Shown: piece by piece, positions 16,047 through 25,528 of the stretch
Layout of the letters: each line of letters opens with the position of its first letter
How positions within the stretch are numbered: the first letter of the stretch is position 1
Assembly: GCA_943846675.1 (NCBI GenBank)
Contig: OX044357.1
Coordinates: 2,046,001 to 2,110,000 of the forward strand
Source: UBA987 sp002292105
Lineage (GTDB): Bacteria > Bacteroidota > Bacteroidia > NS11-12g > UBA9320
Reading direction: 5' to 3'
Length of the DNA: 64,000 bases
The notes under the pieces: generated by a model
Seen by the model: the letters and a program-made list of their open reading frames with translations, nothing else
What the model was told of the DNA's origin: nothing
The model's database searches: none
Program-made: the position numbers and the translations under genes

Positions 16047-17828
16047 CTAATTACTCTTAACAATAACTTGACTCGTACTGCCACACTTCATCATGGCTTT
16101 ACCGAAATAAGGATTTTGTATCTCAGGATTTATACTAATCCAGTCTGCACCTTTGTCCTGGTTGGCCATTGGACAATGTTGGACATAAATCTGTTGCTTA
16201 AATGGTCCAAATGTTGTCACTAAATCAACGAATTGGTCTGACAGAGGTTTAAAATGCTTCCTGAGTTCTCCAATGTTTTTGGTCGTTCCCATCGGTTTTA
16301 ATGTAGCCTTAATTGCACTACTTTGTTCCATCCAAACATTATGTGTTTTTCCGCCAAACACCTCCATATTTACTTTATCTAATTTATCAGAAAGGGATAT
16401 CGCTACTTCTTTTGCATCATTAAAGTTATCTTTAACTAGAGCATCTTTTAACAGAAGATAGTCGTCAATCAATGTACTCAATTGCTCCTTGGTTTTGGTA
16501 CTTACTTTAAAAATCGTTTGTTGTGATGATGCCGTTGAATTACTCCCAGATGACCCACCGTGATTATGACCGGTCATTACTGCACCACCCTCTGGATTCA
16601 TCATGCTTGGTTTGCCTGCTAATTGAGCTGCAGCGTCAATACTAAATGTGCCACTTGTCGCAACTTCTTCGCCTTCCTCCAACCCAGATTTGATGATATA
16701 ACTACTTCCAATATTTGATCCTAAAACAACTTCTCGCATTAAGAAACCAATTCCCGATTTCGAACTAATTTTAACGTACACCACTGAACGTTCCCCCGTC
16801 CACATAACTGCCGATTTTGGAACCACAATGGCCTTGGGCGTGCCGCTAATTGAACTGGAAACAACCCCCAAAGCAAACATCTCAGGTTTTAACATTTTGT
16901 CCTGATTCATTACTTCAACCCTAGCTGTTGCCACCCTTGTATTAGGATTGATGACAGGATCTATAAACGAAATCTTCCCTTTAAAGCTTTCACCTGGAAA
17001 AGATTGGAATGTAAAATCGACACCGACACCAACTTTTACCCATTGCATGTCACTTTCGTAAACATCAAAAAGAACCCAAACCGTTGACAAATCAGCAATT
17101 TCGAAAAGTGAAAGTCCTTTATTTACGTAATCACCTAGATTTACATGCTTAGTTAAAACGACACCTGAAACATCTGCCAAAATCGCAAAATGTTCCTGAG
17201 GTTGCCCAGACTCAATAATAGTCGCAAGCTGTTGGTTTGTTAGTTTCCAATTCAACAGTTTTGATTTCGCCGCTTCAAACAACTCAGGTTGACTCTCTTT
17301 AATTTTGTAGGCTTCAAATAATTCTTCTTGTGCTGTAACAAGCTGGGGAGAATATACATAACCAAGTACTTGACCTCGGGTCACATACTCTCCAGTAAAA
17401 TTGATAAGCAGTTTTTCGATACGACCAGGGATATGAGCAGTTTGAGAATACACTTTTCTTTCGTCTGGTTGTATCTTACCATTCATTCGCACTTCTTTAA
17501 TTGGCTTTTTAAATTGCACAATAGACGTGCGAACATTGGCCAACTGCATTGCTGTTGGAGACATCTTAATAACCATTGGATTATCATCAGATGCTGATTC
17601 ATTGTTTAATGGTACTAAATCCATCCCACAAATTGGACATTGACCAGGTTCGGGTTGCCTTATTTGTGGATGCATCGAGCATGTCCAGGTCTCACTTTTC
17701 GTATGTTCGACGTGTCCCTTTTGGATAAATTCATTGGATGATTTACCGAAGAATACCCACCCTAATGTAAAGCCTATAACAAGGGTTCCAACCCCAATAA
17801 TTATGGTATTTCTATTGAATGATTTCAT
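16047..17828 (-). CDS. cusB: CusB-type RND adaptor with metal-binding and DUF3347 domains
   Basis: The 593-residue protein is a periplasmic membrane-fusion adaptor. Order: N-terminal membrane anchor (about 8-27); heavy-metal-binding domain with W-T-C-S-M-H-P-Q and C-P-I-C-G-M-D-L (C50, H53, C64, C67); lipoyl/barrel-sandwich and beta-barrel parts (about 115-400); a His/Ser-rich linker (T-G-H-N-H-G-G-S-S-G); and a C-terminal DUF3347 domain (about 435-590) with H-C-P-M-A-N-Q-D-K-G-A-D-W. It links the CusA pump to the TolC-like channel. It sits between the TolC-like gene and the AraC regulator with gaps of 1-2 bp. Confidence 0.9.
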   Translation of the reverse strand: MKSFNRNTIIIGVGTLVIGFTLGWVFFGKSSNEFIQKGHVEHTKSETWTCSMHPQIRQPEPGQCPICGMDLVPLNNESASDDNPMVIKMSPTAMQLANVRTSIVQFKKPIKEVRMNGKIQPDERKVYSQTAHIPGRIEKLLINFTGEYVTRGQVLGYVYSPQLVTAQEELFEAYKIKESQPELFEAAKSKLLNWKLTNQQLATIIESGQPQEHFAILADVSGVVLTKHVNLGDYVNKGLSLFEIADLSTVWVLFDVYESDMQWVKVGVGVDFTFQSFPGESFKGKISFIDPVINPNTRVATARVEVMNQDKMLKPEMFALGVVSSSISGTPKAIVVPKSAVMWTGERSVVYVKISSKSGIGFLMREVVLGSNIGSSYIIKSGLEEGEEVATSGTFSIDAAAQLAGKPSMMNPEGGAVMTGHNHGGSSGSNSTASSQQTIFKVSTKTKEQLSTLIDDYLLLKDALVKDNFNDAKEVAISLSDKLDKVNMEVFGGKTHNVWMEQSSAIKATLKPMGTTKNIGELRKHFKPLSDQFVDLVTTFGPFKQQIYVQHCPMANQDKGADWISINPEIQNPYFGKAMMKCGSTSQVIVKSN

Positions 17829-17829
17829 A

Positions 17830-19065
17830 TTATTCTGACTTTGATGTTAAGTAATCTATCTCAGCTAAGGCAGTATGGTATTTTGTTAATGCTATAGTCT
17901 CAGCAATCTGATATTTTAGTATTTCCTGTTGTGTCCTTAAAACTTCTTCGAACTCATTACCAGTGTTACTGTATGAAGCTAATAACAGGGTAATAACTTG
18001 GTTAGATTTTGAGATTTGACTTTGGTTTAGAGCTATCATTTGTTTAGCAGTTGTAAACTCATACCATGTTGCTTCATATACAGCGTACAAGGTATTTTCA
18101 TAAGAACTCGTTTGTGAACGAATGGCTTCTTGTTTAAATTGAGCCTCGGAGACTGCTGCTCTATATTTCTGTCTAAAAATGGGCACACTTGCTGTAATCA
18201 TTGGCATTACGACGTCCTTTCCATTGTCGACAACCGCTGTATTCCCTTTGTTTACAAACACGTAATCAAGCCCAAAGCCTAATGAGGGTGAACCGAGTTT
18301 ACGGGCGAGTTCCTCCTGTGACTGAGCAGATTTTAATTCAAGGTCTAAAGCAAGTAGATTTGGATTGGCGATTAACAAACTGTCTTGGCGATACAAATCA
18401 ATTACCTCCGTTGTAACTATAGAGCCTTCTATCCAAACTGTTGTAGTATCTGATCTATTTAGTAATCGATTGAATGCAACGATGAGTGGCTTTTTTTTAT
18501 CCTTTAACAAATTGATTTCTACATCGACATTGTCTATCATCAAGTCCACGCGCAACACATCGACCATGGATCCTTTACCATTTTTAAAAGAGGTTGTAGC
18601 TAGTTTTTTATAACTGCTTAAAATGTCTCGATTTGAAGAATGAAGTGACAACAATGTATTGACTTCATGAATAGGATACCACGCTGCCTTGACATCGTGA
18701 AATAATGTATTTTTAGTATTGAGAAATTCTTGATACTTTACCTCCGCATTGAAGGTAGCTATTTCTCCTTTTGTTCTCAACGTTCCGAACCAGGGGAACA
18801 TTTGTGACAAAGAGATTTTAGCCGATTGTGGGCCAACTCTAGTTTCAACTGGGCTAACAAAATAGCCAAAAGATAGCCTGGGGTCTTCTAGAGAAGTGAC
18901 TTGTGCAACGCGTTGTAAACTCGCCTCGAATTCAGCATATTTGACCTTCAATCCTGGATTGTTCTCTGCTGCCAATTGCAGGTAATCATTGAGTGATTGT
19001 CCATACGTAAAATCACACGATATTATTATGGACGTTAACCAAATTATTTGTTTGAATCTGTTCAT
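17830..19065 (-). CDS. TolC family outer membrane efflux protein
   Basis: A 411-residue protein with a signal peptide (about 1-22, ending T-Y-G-Q) and two OEP repeats with long alpha-helical stretches, e.g. N-P-G-L-K-V-K-Y-A-E-F-E-A and later N-P-N-L-L-A-L-D-L-E-L-K-S-A. It would form the outer-membrane duct of the CusABC-type metal efflux complex. The start overlaps the stop of the cusA gene by 4 bp, so translation is coupled. Confidence 0.9.
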   Translation of the reverse strand: MNRFKQIIWLTSIIISCDFTYGQSLNDYLQLAAENNPGLKVKYAEFEASLQRVAQVTSLEDPRLSFGYFVSPVETRVGPQSAKISLSQMFPWFGTLRTKGEIATFNAEVKYQEFLNTKNTLFHDVKAAWYPIHEVNTLLSLHSSNRDILSSYKKLATTSFKNGKGSMVDVLRVDLMIDNVDVEINLLKDKKKPLIVAFNRLLNRSDTTTVWIEGSIVTTEVIDLYRQDSLLIANPNLLALDLELKSAQSQEELARKLGSPSLGFGLDYVFVNKGNTAVVDNGKDVVMPMITASVPIFRQKYRAAVSEAQFKQEAIRSQTSSYENTLYAVYEATWYEFTTAKQMIALNQSQISKSNQVITLLLASYSNTGNEFEEVLRTQQEILKYQIAETIALTKYHTALAEIDYLTSKSE

Positions 19066-22000
19066 GATTGTTGTTTTTTTAATCTACTCTCTTCCCGCAT
19101 ACTGTAAAGTACAGGGACAATAAAATATGTAATCGACGCAACGATCATCCCTCCAAAAGCCGGAATAGCCATTGGAATCATAATGTCAGCCCCTCTTCCT
19201 GTGGAAGTTAAAACTGGCATGAGTGCTATTATTGTTGTGGCTGATGTCATTACCGCGGGTTTTATACGTCTTTGTCCAGCTATTACAACTGCCGTTCTTA
19301 TTTCTTTAATAGTAGTTGTCTTGTGTTTATTAAAACTTTGATCTAAGTATGTAGCCATTAAAACGCCATCGTCGGTTGCAATACCAAATAATGCTATAAA
19401 ACCTACCCAAACAGCAACGCTTAAGTTGATGGGATGCATTTGGAATAAATCCCGCAGATTGGTACCCATAATCGAAAAGTCAGCAAACCAACCTTGACCA
19501 TAAAACCAAAGCATCAGAAATGCTCCGCTAAAGGCCATTGTAATTCCTGTGAATATCATTAATGAAGTTGTTACCGACTTAAATTGAAAATACAGGATTA
19601 AAAAGATGATTATAAAAACCATCGGAACGATTATAGAAAGTCGTTTTTCCGCTCGTACTTGGTTTTCATAGCTACCTGAAAAGTTGTAACTAATCCCAGA
19701 AGGCACTACCAACTCACCAATGTCAATTTTGTTTTGAATAAACCGCTGAGCTTCCTCTACTACATCGACTTCGGCATATCCTTGTTTTTTATCAAATAAA
19801 ACATATCCAACTAGAAACGTATTCTCACTTTTGATCATTTGAGGTCCACGCAGATACTCAATCTCCACTAATTCAACAAGTGGTACTTGAACACCAATAG
19901 GAGTTGGTATTAACACCTTTTTTAATTGGTCAGGATCATCTCTGTATTCCCTTGGATATCTCACTCGAACTGGAAAACGTTCTCGACCTTCTAGCGTAGT
20001 AGTGATCTTCATACCACCAATAGCCGTTTCAATAGACTGCTGTACGTCGGAGATACTCAAGCCATATCGAGCAATTTTATCCCTATCTATGTTTAAATGC
20101 ATATAGGGCTTACCTACAATTCGATCAGCAAATACTGCTTCAGATTTGACTGAAGGAACTTCCTTGAGTATAACTTCAATTTTACTGCCAAAGTCTTCGA
20201 TAGACTGCAAATCTGGACCATAAACTTTAAGCCCCATTGGAGCCCTCATGCCCGTTTGTAGCATGACTAACCTAGTTTCTATGGGTTGAAGTTTAGGTGC
20301 AGATGTTACTCCTGGAATGTTGGTTACCTTCACAATCTCATTCCATATATCGTCTGGTGATTGAATATGTTCTCGCCAGTTTCTAAAATAGCTACCTGAT
20401 TTATCAGGTATTAGTCCTTCTTCAGATATACCTTGTAATAAAGCGTCTTCATTGCTAATGGTTTCACCAGATGTCAATATGAAACGATTTTCGTCATTTG
20501 TTTTAAATCGCATACGACGGCCTTTTTTATCAACCATGTATTCTGGTTTATAATTAATGACATTTTCATACATAGAAATCGGAGCAGGATCCAGGGCAGA
20601 TTCTACACGTCCCATTTTGCCAACCGCTTGATCAACTTCAGGTATGTTTGCCAATAACATATCAAGTTGCTGGACAACTCTTTTATTCTGCTCAATCCCT
20701 GCGTGCGGCATAGATGTAGGCATTAACAAAAAACTACCCTCATCGAGTGATGGCATAAACTCCTTGCCTATCCCTGGAAAAGCATGTGACATTCCTGTCC
20801 AAACCGAAGTGGTTCTAATATTTATTGATACTTTATCGAAACCGTTGGCTACAAACCCAAAAATGTTGCCAAAACCCAACCAAATTACCCCTCCCCATAG
20901 AATGACAAAGGCTGGAATAACTAAGAATTTGCCCTTATTGGCCAAACACCAATTAAGAACTTTGGTGTAGTTACGTTCTAATAGATAAAACAATGTCAAC
21001 ACCAGGCTGATCGCAATACCGACAAAAAGGACATTTAAGATTATAGGTTTGCCAGCCCCAAGCGGCATCCAAAATTCTGCCAATAACCATGTTACAGAAA
21101 CAACAGTGATAATTATTCCAAGGTTTCGGGTAAACGCGTTGTCTGTTTTTGCAAAGTTTGTTACAAACCAGGCTGAACCAAAAGCAATTAACGTCAGCCC
21201 TCCCCATAAATAACCCGATATGGAAAGCACCAAACCAAGTACCACTAATAAAACATTTAAAATCTTTCCTTTAATATTTTTGTTCACCTTAATCCCAAAA
21301 ACCCAATGCGCTATTGAGGGTAAAATGAGCAACGCGACTAAAAGAGCAGCGACTAAAGCAAACGTTTTCGTAAATGCTAAAGGACGGAATAATTTACCCT
21401 CTGCAGCCTCCATTGCAAACACAGGAATAAAACTTACGATAGTGGTTGCAACAGCGGTTAAAATTGCAGAACTTACTTCGCTAGATGCTTTATAAACTGT
21501 ATCAATTAACTTCTGACTAGGAGAGGCTTCATCTATGTGTTTGATTATGTTTTCTGACAAAACAATACCTAAATCAACCATAGTTCCTATGGCTATAGCA
21601 ATCCCAGACAAAGCCACTATATTGGCATCGACACCGAAATATCTCATAGCTATAAAAACCATTAATACAGCAATCGGCAACAAACTAGATATTAGAATGG
21701 ACGCCCTAAGATTTAACAACATCACAATTACCACTAATATGGTAATTAGTAATTCAAGTGACAAAGCCTCCTCTAATGTGCCGAGAGTCTCATAAATAAG
21801 TTCTGTTCTGTCGTAGAAAGGGACAATAGTCAACTGACTTTCAACCCCATTAGGCAAAACTTTTTTGGGTAACCCCGGTGCAATTTGAGTGATTTTATCC
21901 TTAACACGATTGATAACGTTTAGCGGGTTGGCACCGTATCTTGCCACCACTACACCACCAACAACTTCGGCTCCTTCTTTATCTAATAAACCTCTGCGTG

Positions 22001-22862
22001 TAGCTGGTCCTAACGTTACAAATGCAATATCTTTTATTCGTATTGGTACATTGTCATGAACCTTAACTACCGCTCGTTCTATGTCCTCTATTGACTTAAT
22101 ATACCCCAACCCTCTAACTAAGTATTCAGCCTGATTTATTTCGATAGTTTTGGCACCTACATCTTTATTAGAGTTTTTAACGGCCAACATTACTTTATGC
22201 AGTGGAATTCCATAAAAATTTAGTAAATCAGGATTAACATCAATTTGATATTCTTGTACAAAACCTCCAATTGAAGCAACTTCTGACACTCCGTCAACGG
22301 CATTTAAGCCATATTTAACATAAAAGTCTTGAATCGTTCGTATTTCATGTAAATCCCAACCACCAGTAGGGTTTCCATTGCTATCTCGCCCTTCAATTGT
22401 GTACCAAAAAACCTGGCCCAATGCCGTTGCGTCTGGACCAAGTGATGGTTGGACACCTTCTGGAAGAATCCCTGATTGAAGTGAGTTAAGCTTCTCTAAA
22501 ATCCGAGACCTTGACCAATAAAAGTCTATGTCTTCATTGAAAATGATATATATGCTACTAATTCCAAAAATCGAAGAACTACGAATAGACTTAACCCCTG
22601 GAATTCCAAGCAGAGAAGTCGTTAACGGATAGGTTATTTGATCCTCAATGTCTTGAGGTGACCTGCCCATCCAAGATGTAAATACAATCTGTTGATTTTC
22701 CCCAATATCAGGTATTGCGTCAACTGAAACCGGGTCCGATGGAAGGAAACCAGTATTCCAACCAAATGGTGCTGTAATCAGACCCCAACTGATGAAAACA
22801 AGAAGTAACAGGATTGTTACAAGTTTGTTCTCCAAAAAGAATTTTATTAATTTATTTAACAT
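19062..22862 (-). CDS. cusA: CusA/CzcA heavy-metal RND efflux pump
   Basis: The start is placed at 22860-22862 (M-L-N-K-L-I-K-F), 13 codons inside the longest frame, where the first membrane helix begins naturally. The 1,266-residue pump has twelve membrane helices, two large periplasmic loops, the proton-relay motif G-I-A-I-A-I-G-T-M-V-D-L-G-I-V-L-S-E-N in TM4, and A-x-x-R-I-K-P-A-V-M-T near TM10-11. This identifies an HME-type RND transporter. It is longer than typical CusA (about 1,040) because of extra membrane segments and a loop around residues 540-680. It exports monovalent copper/silver or a divalent metal; the context favours copper. Confidence 0.92.
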   Translation of the reverse strand: MLNKLIKFFLENKLVTILLLLVFISWGLITAPFGWNTGFLPSDPVSVDAIPDIGENQQIVFTSWMGRSPQDIEDQITYPLTTSLLGIPGVKSIRSSSIFGISSIYIIFNEDIDFYWSRSRILEKLNSLQSGILPEGVQPSLGPDATALGQVFWYTIEGRDSNGNPTGGWDLHEIRTIQDFYVKYGLNAVDGVSEVASIGGFVQEYQIDVNPDLLNFYGIPLHKVMLAVKNSNKDVGAKTIEINQAEYLVRGLGYIKSIEDIERAVVKVHDNVPIRIKDIAFVTLGPATRRGLLDKEGAEVVGGVVVARYGANPLNVINRVKDKITQIAPGLPKKVLPNGVESQLTIVPFYDRTELIYETLGTLEEALSLELLITILVVIVMLLNLRASILISSLLPIAVLMVFIAMRYFGVDANIVALSGIAIAIGTMVDLGIVLSENIIKHIDEASPSQKLIDTVYKASSEVSSAILTAVATTIVSFIPVFAMEAAEGKLFRPLAFTKTFALVAALLVALLILPSIAHWVFGIKVNKNIKGKILNVLLVVLGLVLSISGYLWGGLTLIAFGSAWFVTNFAKTDNAFTRNLGIIITVVSVTWLLAEFWMPLGAGKPIILNVLFVGIAISLVLTLFYLLERNYTKVLNWCLANKGKFLVIPAFVILWGGVIWLGFGNIFGFVANGFDKVSINIRTTSVWTGMSHAFPGIGKEFMPSLDEGSFLLMPTSMPHAGIEQNKRVVQQLDMLLANIPEVDQAVGKMGRVESALDPAPISMYENVINYKPEYMVDKKGRRMRFKTNDENRFILTSGETISNEDALLQGISEEGLIPDKSGSYFRNWREHIQSPDDIWNEIVKVTNIPGVTSAPKLQPIETRLVMLQTGMRAPMGLKVYGPDLQSIEDFGSKIEVILKEVPSVKSEAVFADRIVGKPYMHLNIDRDKIARYGLSISDVQQSIETAIGGMKITTTLEGRERFPVRVRYPREYRDDPDQLKKVLIPTPIGVQVPLVELVEIEYLRGPQMIKSENTFLVGYVLFDKKQGYAEVDVVEEAQRFIQNKIDIGELVVPSGISYNFSGSYENQVRAEKRLSIIVPMVFIIIFLILYFQFKSVTTSLMIFTGITMAFSGAFLMLWFYGQGWFADFSIMGTNLRDLFQMHPINLSVAVWVGFIALFGIATDDGVLMATYLDQSFNKHKTTTIKEIRTAVVIAGQRRIKPAVMTSATTIIALMPVLTSTGRGADIMIPMAIPAFGGMIVASITYFIVPVLYSMREESRLKKQQS

Positions 22863-22954
22863 AACTACAGAAACGTTGTTGAATAATGACTTTAGAAACA
22901 CATGTGTTTCGACGTATTATCAGGGTGAAGTACACCCTACGATTTGTAGAAATC

Positions 22955-23380
22955 CTAAATTAAAAATGACTGAAACAACACAGGAATGTCCTGAATCGTC
23001 AGAGGCGGCGAATACCGATGAACAAAGCTTTTAAGACTAGTGTTAAAGACGGATGTAGGGTTAAAAGAAATGTTTAACCAAACAATGACCAACATACTTT
23101 CGGCCAATGTTTCGAAATTCTTCAATTGTTCGAAATCAGTGCCAATCGACATATTAGTTACATGATTGATGCAACATGCAGCCTTAATTGTTTCCTGATT
23201 ATCCTGAGAATTTTTATCACACAACACATTAATCGTTGCCATACCGCAATCCGCTTGGGCTTCTCCTAACCCAACCTTTGTTGTGACATATTCCCCACCG
23301 CAAAAATGCGTGGCAACACTAATACCTACATTGGCTGTAAGCATTAGCACAGAAAGCATTATGGCGAAAAATTGTCTCAT
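22955..23380 (-). CDS. HYC_CC_PP family protein
   Basis: The 141-residue product has an N-terminal signal helix (about 5-22), then A-T-H-F-C-G-G-E-Y (H25-x-C27), a C-G-M-A segment, A-A-C-C-I-N-H in the middle and Y-S-P-P-L-T-I-Q-D near the end, ending F-Q-S-F-L-I. All three signature pairs of the HYC_CC_PP family are present. Such proteins accompany heavy-metal efflux loci in Bacteroidota and are likely exported; their exact task is unknown. It lies 92 bp upstream of cusA in the same direction. Confidence 0.85.
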   Translation of the reverse strand: MRQFFAIMLSVLMLTANVGISVATHFCGGEYVTTKVGLGEAQADCGMATINVLCDKNSQDNQETIKAACCINHVTNMSIGTDFEQLKNFETLAESMLVIVWLNISFNPTSVFNTSLKSFVHRYSPPLTIQDIPVLFQSFLI

Positions 23381-23423
23381 GTTAATAACAACGTAACGGT
23401 TTATAAAATAAACTATTGTTGTC

Positions 23424-23447
23424 TTGACTATAAAATTGACTGTAAAG
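23424..23447. promoter_or_regulatory. Tandem 12-bp repeat upstream of the HYC_CC_PP gene
   Basis: Two adjoining 12-mers, TTGACTATAAAA (23424-23435) and TTGACTGTAAAG (23436-23447), differ at two positions and lie 44 bp upstream of the start at 23380. Tandem direct repeats are typical AraC-family operators. Related sequence occurs at 12167-12186 and, less exactly, at 24254-24277. Confidence 0.4.
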
Positions 23448-23482
23448 TTAGTGTTTTGAATTTGTTTTAGTTTAAAACGTGC

Positions 23483-24211
23483 CTAAACAGTCATCCAGAT
23501 CAACATACCTATGGCCATAGCAACCATGCTTAAATCTTCAATTATGGTAACCTTACTCATCGGCAAATTAAAAACATCTCCTAAACAGGCACACCTAATT
23601 TTTCTCTTATCCAAGTTACTTTTAATTACTCCAACGCTACTGACGCCCAATACAATAATTGTAAATAGGTTTGTCAAAATGGGGTTGAAATTCAGTAGAT
23701 AGGACACTCCTAGTAATAGCTCGATATATGGATAAATATATCCCCAAAACCTCCATTTCGCAGCTACTATATCGTACATGGCATATGAGTCAGCGAATCC
23801 TCTGGTATTTAGTAGTTTGAAAAATGCAAAGACCACAAAAAAACCAGCCATAAAGTGTCGCATCCAAAGCATTACAGAAAAATCGTTAAAAGGATATTGT
23901 ACCAAGAGACTGAAACCTGTGATAAAAGCGACAATCATAAACAACGGCTTATACGTTATCAAAACGTTTTCACTGATTTCCGTTGAAACTTGTTCACTAC
24001 CTTGATTTTCAGAAATTTGATAGTTCCCAACTTTAGATAGTGCACTTTGAATTTCTTGTAACGAAATTTTACTTGAACTCTCAATAACTGCTTGAGGGTT
24101 GTCAAGTTGCACATGTACACTCTCAACCCCGTTTATTGAGGCGATGGTATTATTAACTTTAGTTACGCAACCGCCACATGTCATTCCAGTAATTGTATAA
24201 TTTGTTTTCAT
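23483..24211 (-). CDS. HMA domain fused to MauE/DoxX-like membrane protein
   Basis: Start taken at 24209-24211 (M-K-T-N-Y-T-I-T-G-M), giving 242 residues. Residues 1-68 are an HMA domain with G-M-T-C-G-G-C-V-T-K. The rest has four membrane helices and matches MauE/DoxX-like proteins, including the C-terminal block I-R-C-A-C-L-G-D-V-F-N-L-P-M-S-K-V-T, which is well known in the Bacteroidota version. It probably moves electrons or metal ions across the inner membrane; the cysteines in C-A-C may be redox- or metal-active. It is followed by the HYC_CC_PP gene. Confidence 0.85.
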   Translation of the reverse strand: MKTNYTITGMTCGGCVTKVNNTIASINGVESVHVQLDNPQAVIESSSKISLQEIQSALSKVGNYQISENQGSEQVSTEISENVLITYKPLFMIVAFITGFSLLVQYPFNDFSVMLWMRHFMAGFFVVFAFFKLLNTRGFADSYAMYDIVAAKWRFWGYIYPYIELLLGVSYLLNFNPILTNLFTIIVLGVSSVGVIKSNLDKRKIRCACLGDVFNLPMSKVTIIEDLSMVAMAIGMLIWMTV

Positions 24212-24301
24212 TTTCACATTATTTACTACAAAAATCGGGGCACGCAATAAGTAGACTGTTATAAAATTCTGTGAAAGATTTTCAAAATTTTGATTGGGGA
24301 G

Positions 24302-24877
24302 TTATAGTGAGTCTAGTGCTCTATGCCCAGGTCTTTTGTGTTTCTTAAATTCAGTAGGTGTCATCCCTGTTTCTTTCTTAAATTGAGTTGAAAGATGAGA
24401 CACACTGCTATAGTCAAGTTTATACGCTATTTCCGATAACGTTAATTCATCATAAAACAAAAGTTCTTTCACCTTTTCAATCTTTTGAGAAACAAGATAT
24501 TTTTCAATCGTGATACCTTCAACTGAAGAAAACAATCGACTTAAATAACTGTAATCAGCATCCAGGCTTTCAGACAGGATCTTTGAAAAATTAGTATTTG
24601 AAGATATATTAGAATCTATTTGATGTACATACTCTATGATCATCGACTTAATTCGAACTATCTGTTTTGCATTTTTATCTTCCAATAACTCAAATCCATG
24701 CTCCAACAAGATGTTCTTTATTTCATCTCTTTGATCGTTTGTAATTGGTTGGGTGCAGACCACTTCTCCCAATGAAACGGACAATATATCTATATCCAGG
24801 CTTTTAAAAACTTGTCTAACGATGGCAATACATCGCGGACAAACCATATTTTTTATATGTATTTGTTGAGGTTTCAT
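24302..24877 (-). CDS. HMA-AraC fusion regulator (copy 2)
   Basis: A 191-residue paralogue of the regulator at 15466. The HMA-like part has I-H-I-K-N-M-V-C-P-R-C-I-A-I (C-P-R-C in place of C-S-S-C). The AraC part follows, with L-S-E-I-A-Y-K-L-D-Y-S-S-V-S-H-L and G-M-T-P-T-E-F-K-K. It is the first gene of the minus-strand block and is divergent from the MbnP operon, so it may control both sides. The differing residues between the two cysteines suggest a different metal or sensitivity from copy 1 (inference). Confidence 0.85.
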   Translation of the reverse strand: MKPQQIHIKNMVCPRCIAIVRQVFKSLDIDILSVSLGEVVCTQPITNDQRDEIKNILLEHGFELLEDKNAKQIVRIKSMIIEYVHQIDSNISSNTNFSKILSESLDADYSYLSRLFSSVEGITIEKYLVSQKIEKVKELLFYDELTLSEIAYKLDYSSVSHLSTQFKKETGMTPTEFKKHKRPGHRALDSL

Positions 24878-25026
24878 TTTTAGCCTAAGAGTAACATAAC
24901 CCAGTATCTAACATCACAAATCTATTGTTTGTTTAGCTTTAAAGCACCTAATAATTCAATGATTAAAGGATTGATCATACACAGAATTTGGTTGAGAATG
25001 GATAAACGAATACTTATTATTTATTC

Positions 25027-25034
25027 TACTTTTG
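25027..25034 (+). promoter_or_regulatory. Candidate -7 box (TACTTTTG) for the MbnP operon
   Basis: TACTTTTG fits TAnnTTTG and is 14 bp upstream of the chosen start at 25049. It favours that start over the ATG at 24929 in the same frame. No matching -33 box was found at the usual spacing. Confidence 0.35.
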
Positions 25035-25048
25035 ATTGTATTAACGAA

Positions 25049-25459
25049 ATGCACAGAATATCGGCCATAGCACTCATTGTTTTATTAACCTTAGGTAGTA
25101 TTGGACTTAACATAAACACACATGTATGTCAGGGTGAATTAAAATCTATTAGGGTATTCATTCCGGCGAAGTCTTGTTCAAGTATGGCAGATGGCGTTTG
25201 CACCCAAAGAAATCATTCAGACGGGTTCAATAAAACACCTTGCTGTACCGATAAATGTTTCGCCACACCTCAATCTCTATTTGAATCCTTAGATTGTTTA
25301 ACAGCTGAATCTATACAACTAATTGGACCAATATTATCGGAGTCTCCAAAAATATTTAAAGATCATTCTAATCAATTCGTTCTTAACAAGTACGTAGCCG
25401 ATCCACCCGATAGGCTGTATAAAAAAGTCCATATTTTATTCCAAGTATTTCGTATTTAG
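25049..25459 (+). CDS. HYC_CC_PP family protein, first gene of the MbnP operon
   Basis: The start at 25049 (M-H-R-I-S-A-I-A-L-I) gives 136 residues, the usual family length; the upstream 40 codons of the open frame are not signal-like. Features: signal helix (5-22), T-H-V-C-Q-G-E-L-K-S-I (H25-x-C27), C43 and C51, K-T-P-C-C-T-D-K-C (C65, C66, C70) and A-D-P-P-D near the C-terminus. It is closest to the copy at 8774. Being just upstream of a metal-binding lipoprotein and MbnP supports a role in copper handling or sensing in the envelope. Confidence 0.8.
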   Translation: MHRISAIALIVLLTLGSIGLNINTHVCQGELKSIRVFIPAKSCSSMADGVCTQRNHSDGFNKTPCCTDKCFATPQSLFESLDCLTAESIQLIGPILSESPKIFKDHSNQFVLNKYVADPPDRLYKKVHILFQVFRI

Positions 25460-25528
25460 ACAAGATTATTCATTCGAGGTCGCTCAGTAATATACTGCAG
25501 CAGTTTATTTCAATTAATAATTTTAGAT

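Noticed and set aside
20644..21795. Plus-strand frames within the cusA gene
   Set aside because: They are antisense shadows of a strongly conserved RND pump and have no start context or family resemblance.
24929..25048. Longer start for the HYC_CC_PP protein at 24929
   Set aside because: The extra 40 residues are not signal-like, contain the -7 box region, and would make the protein longer than the family.
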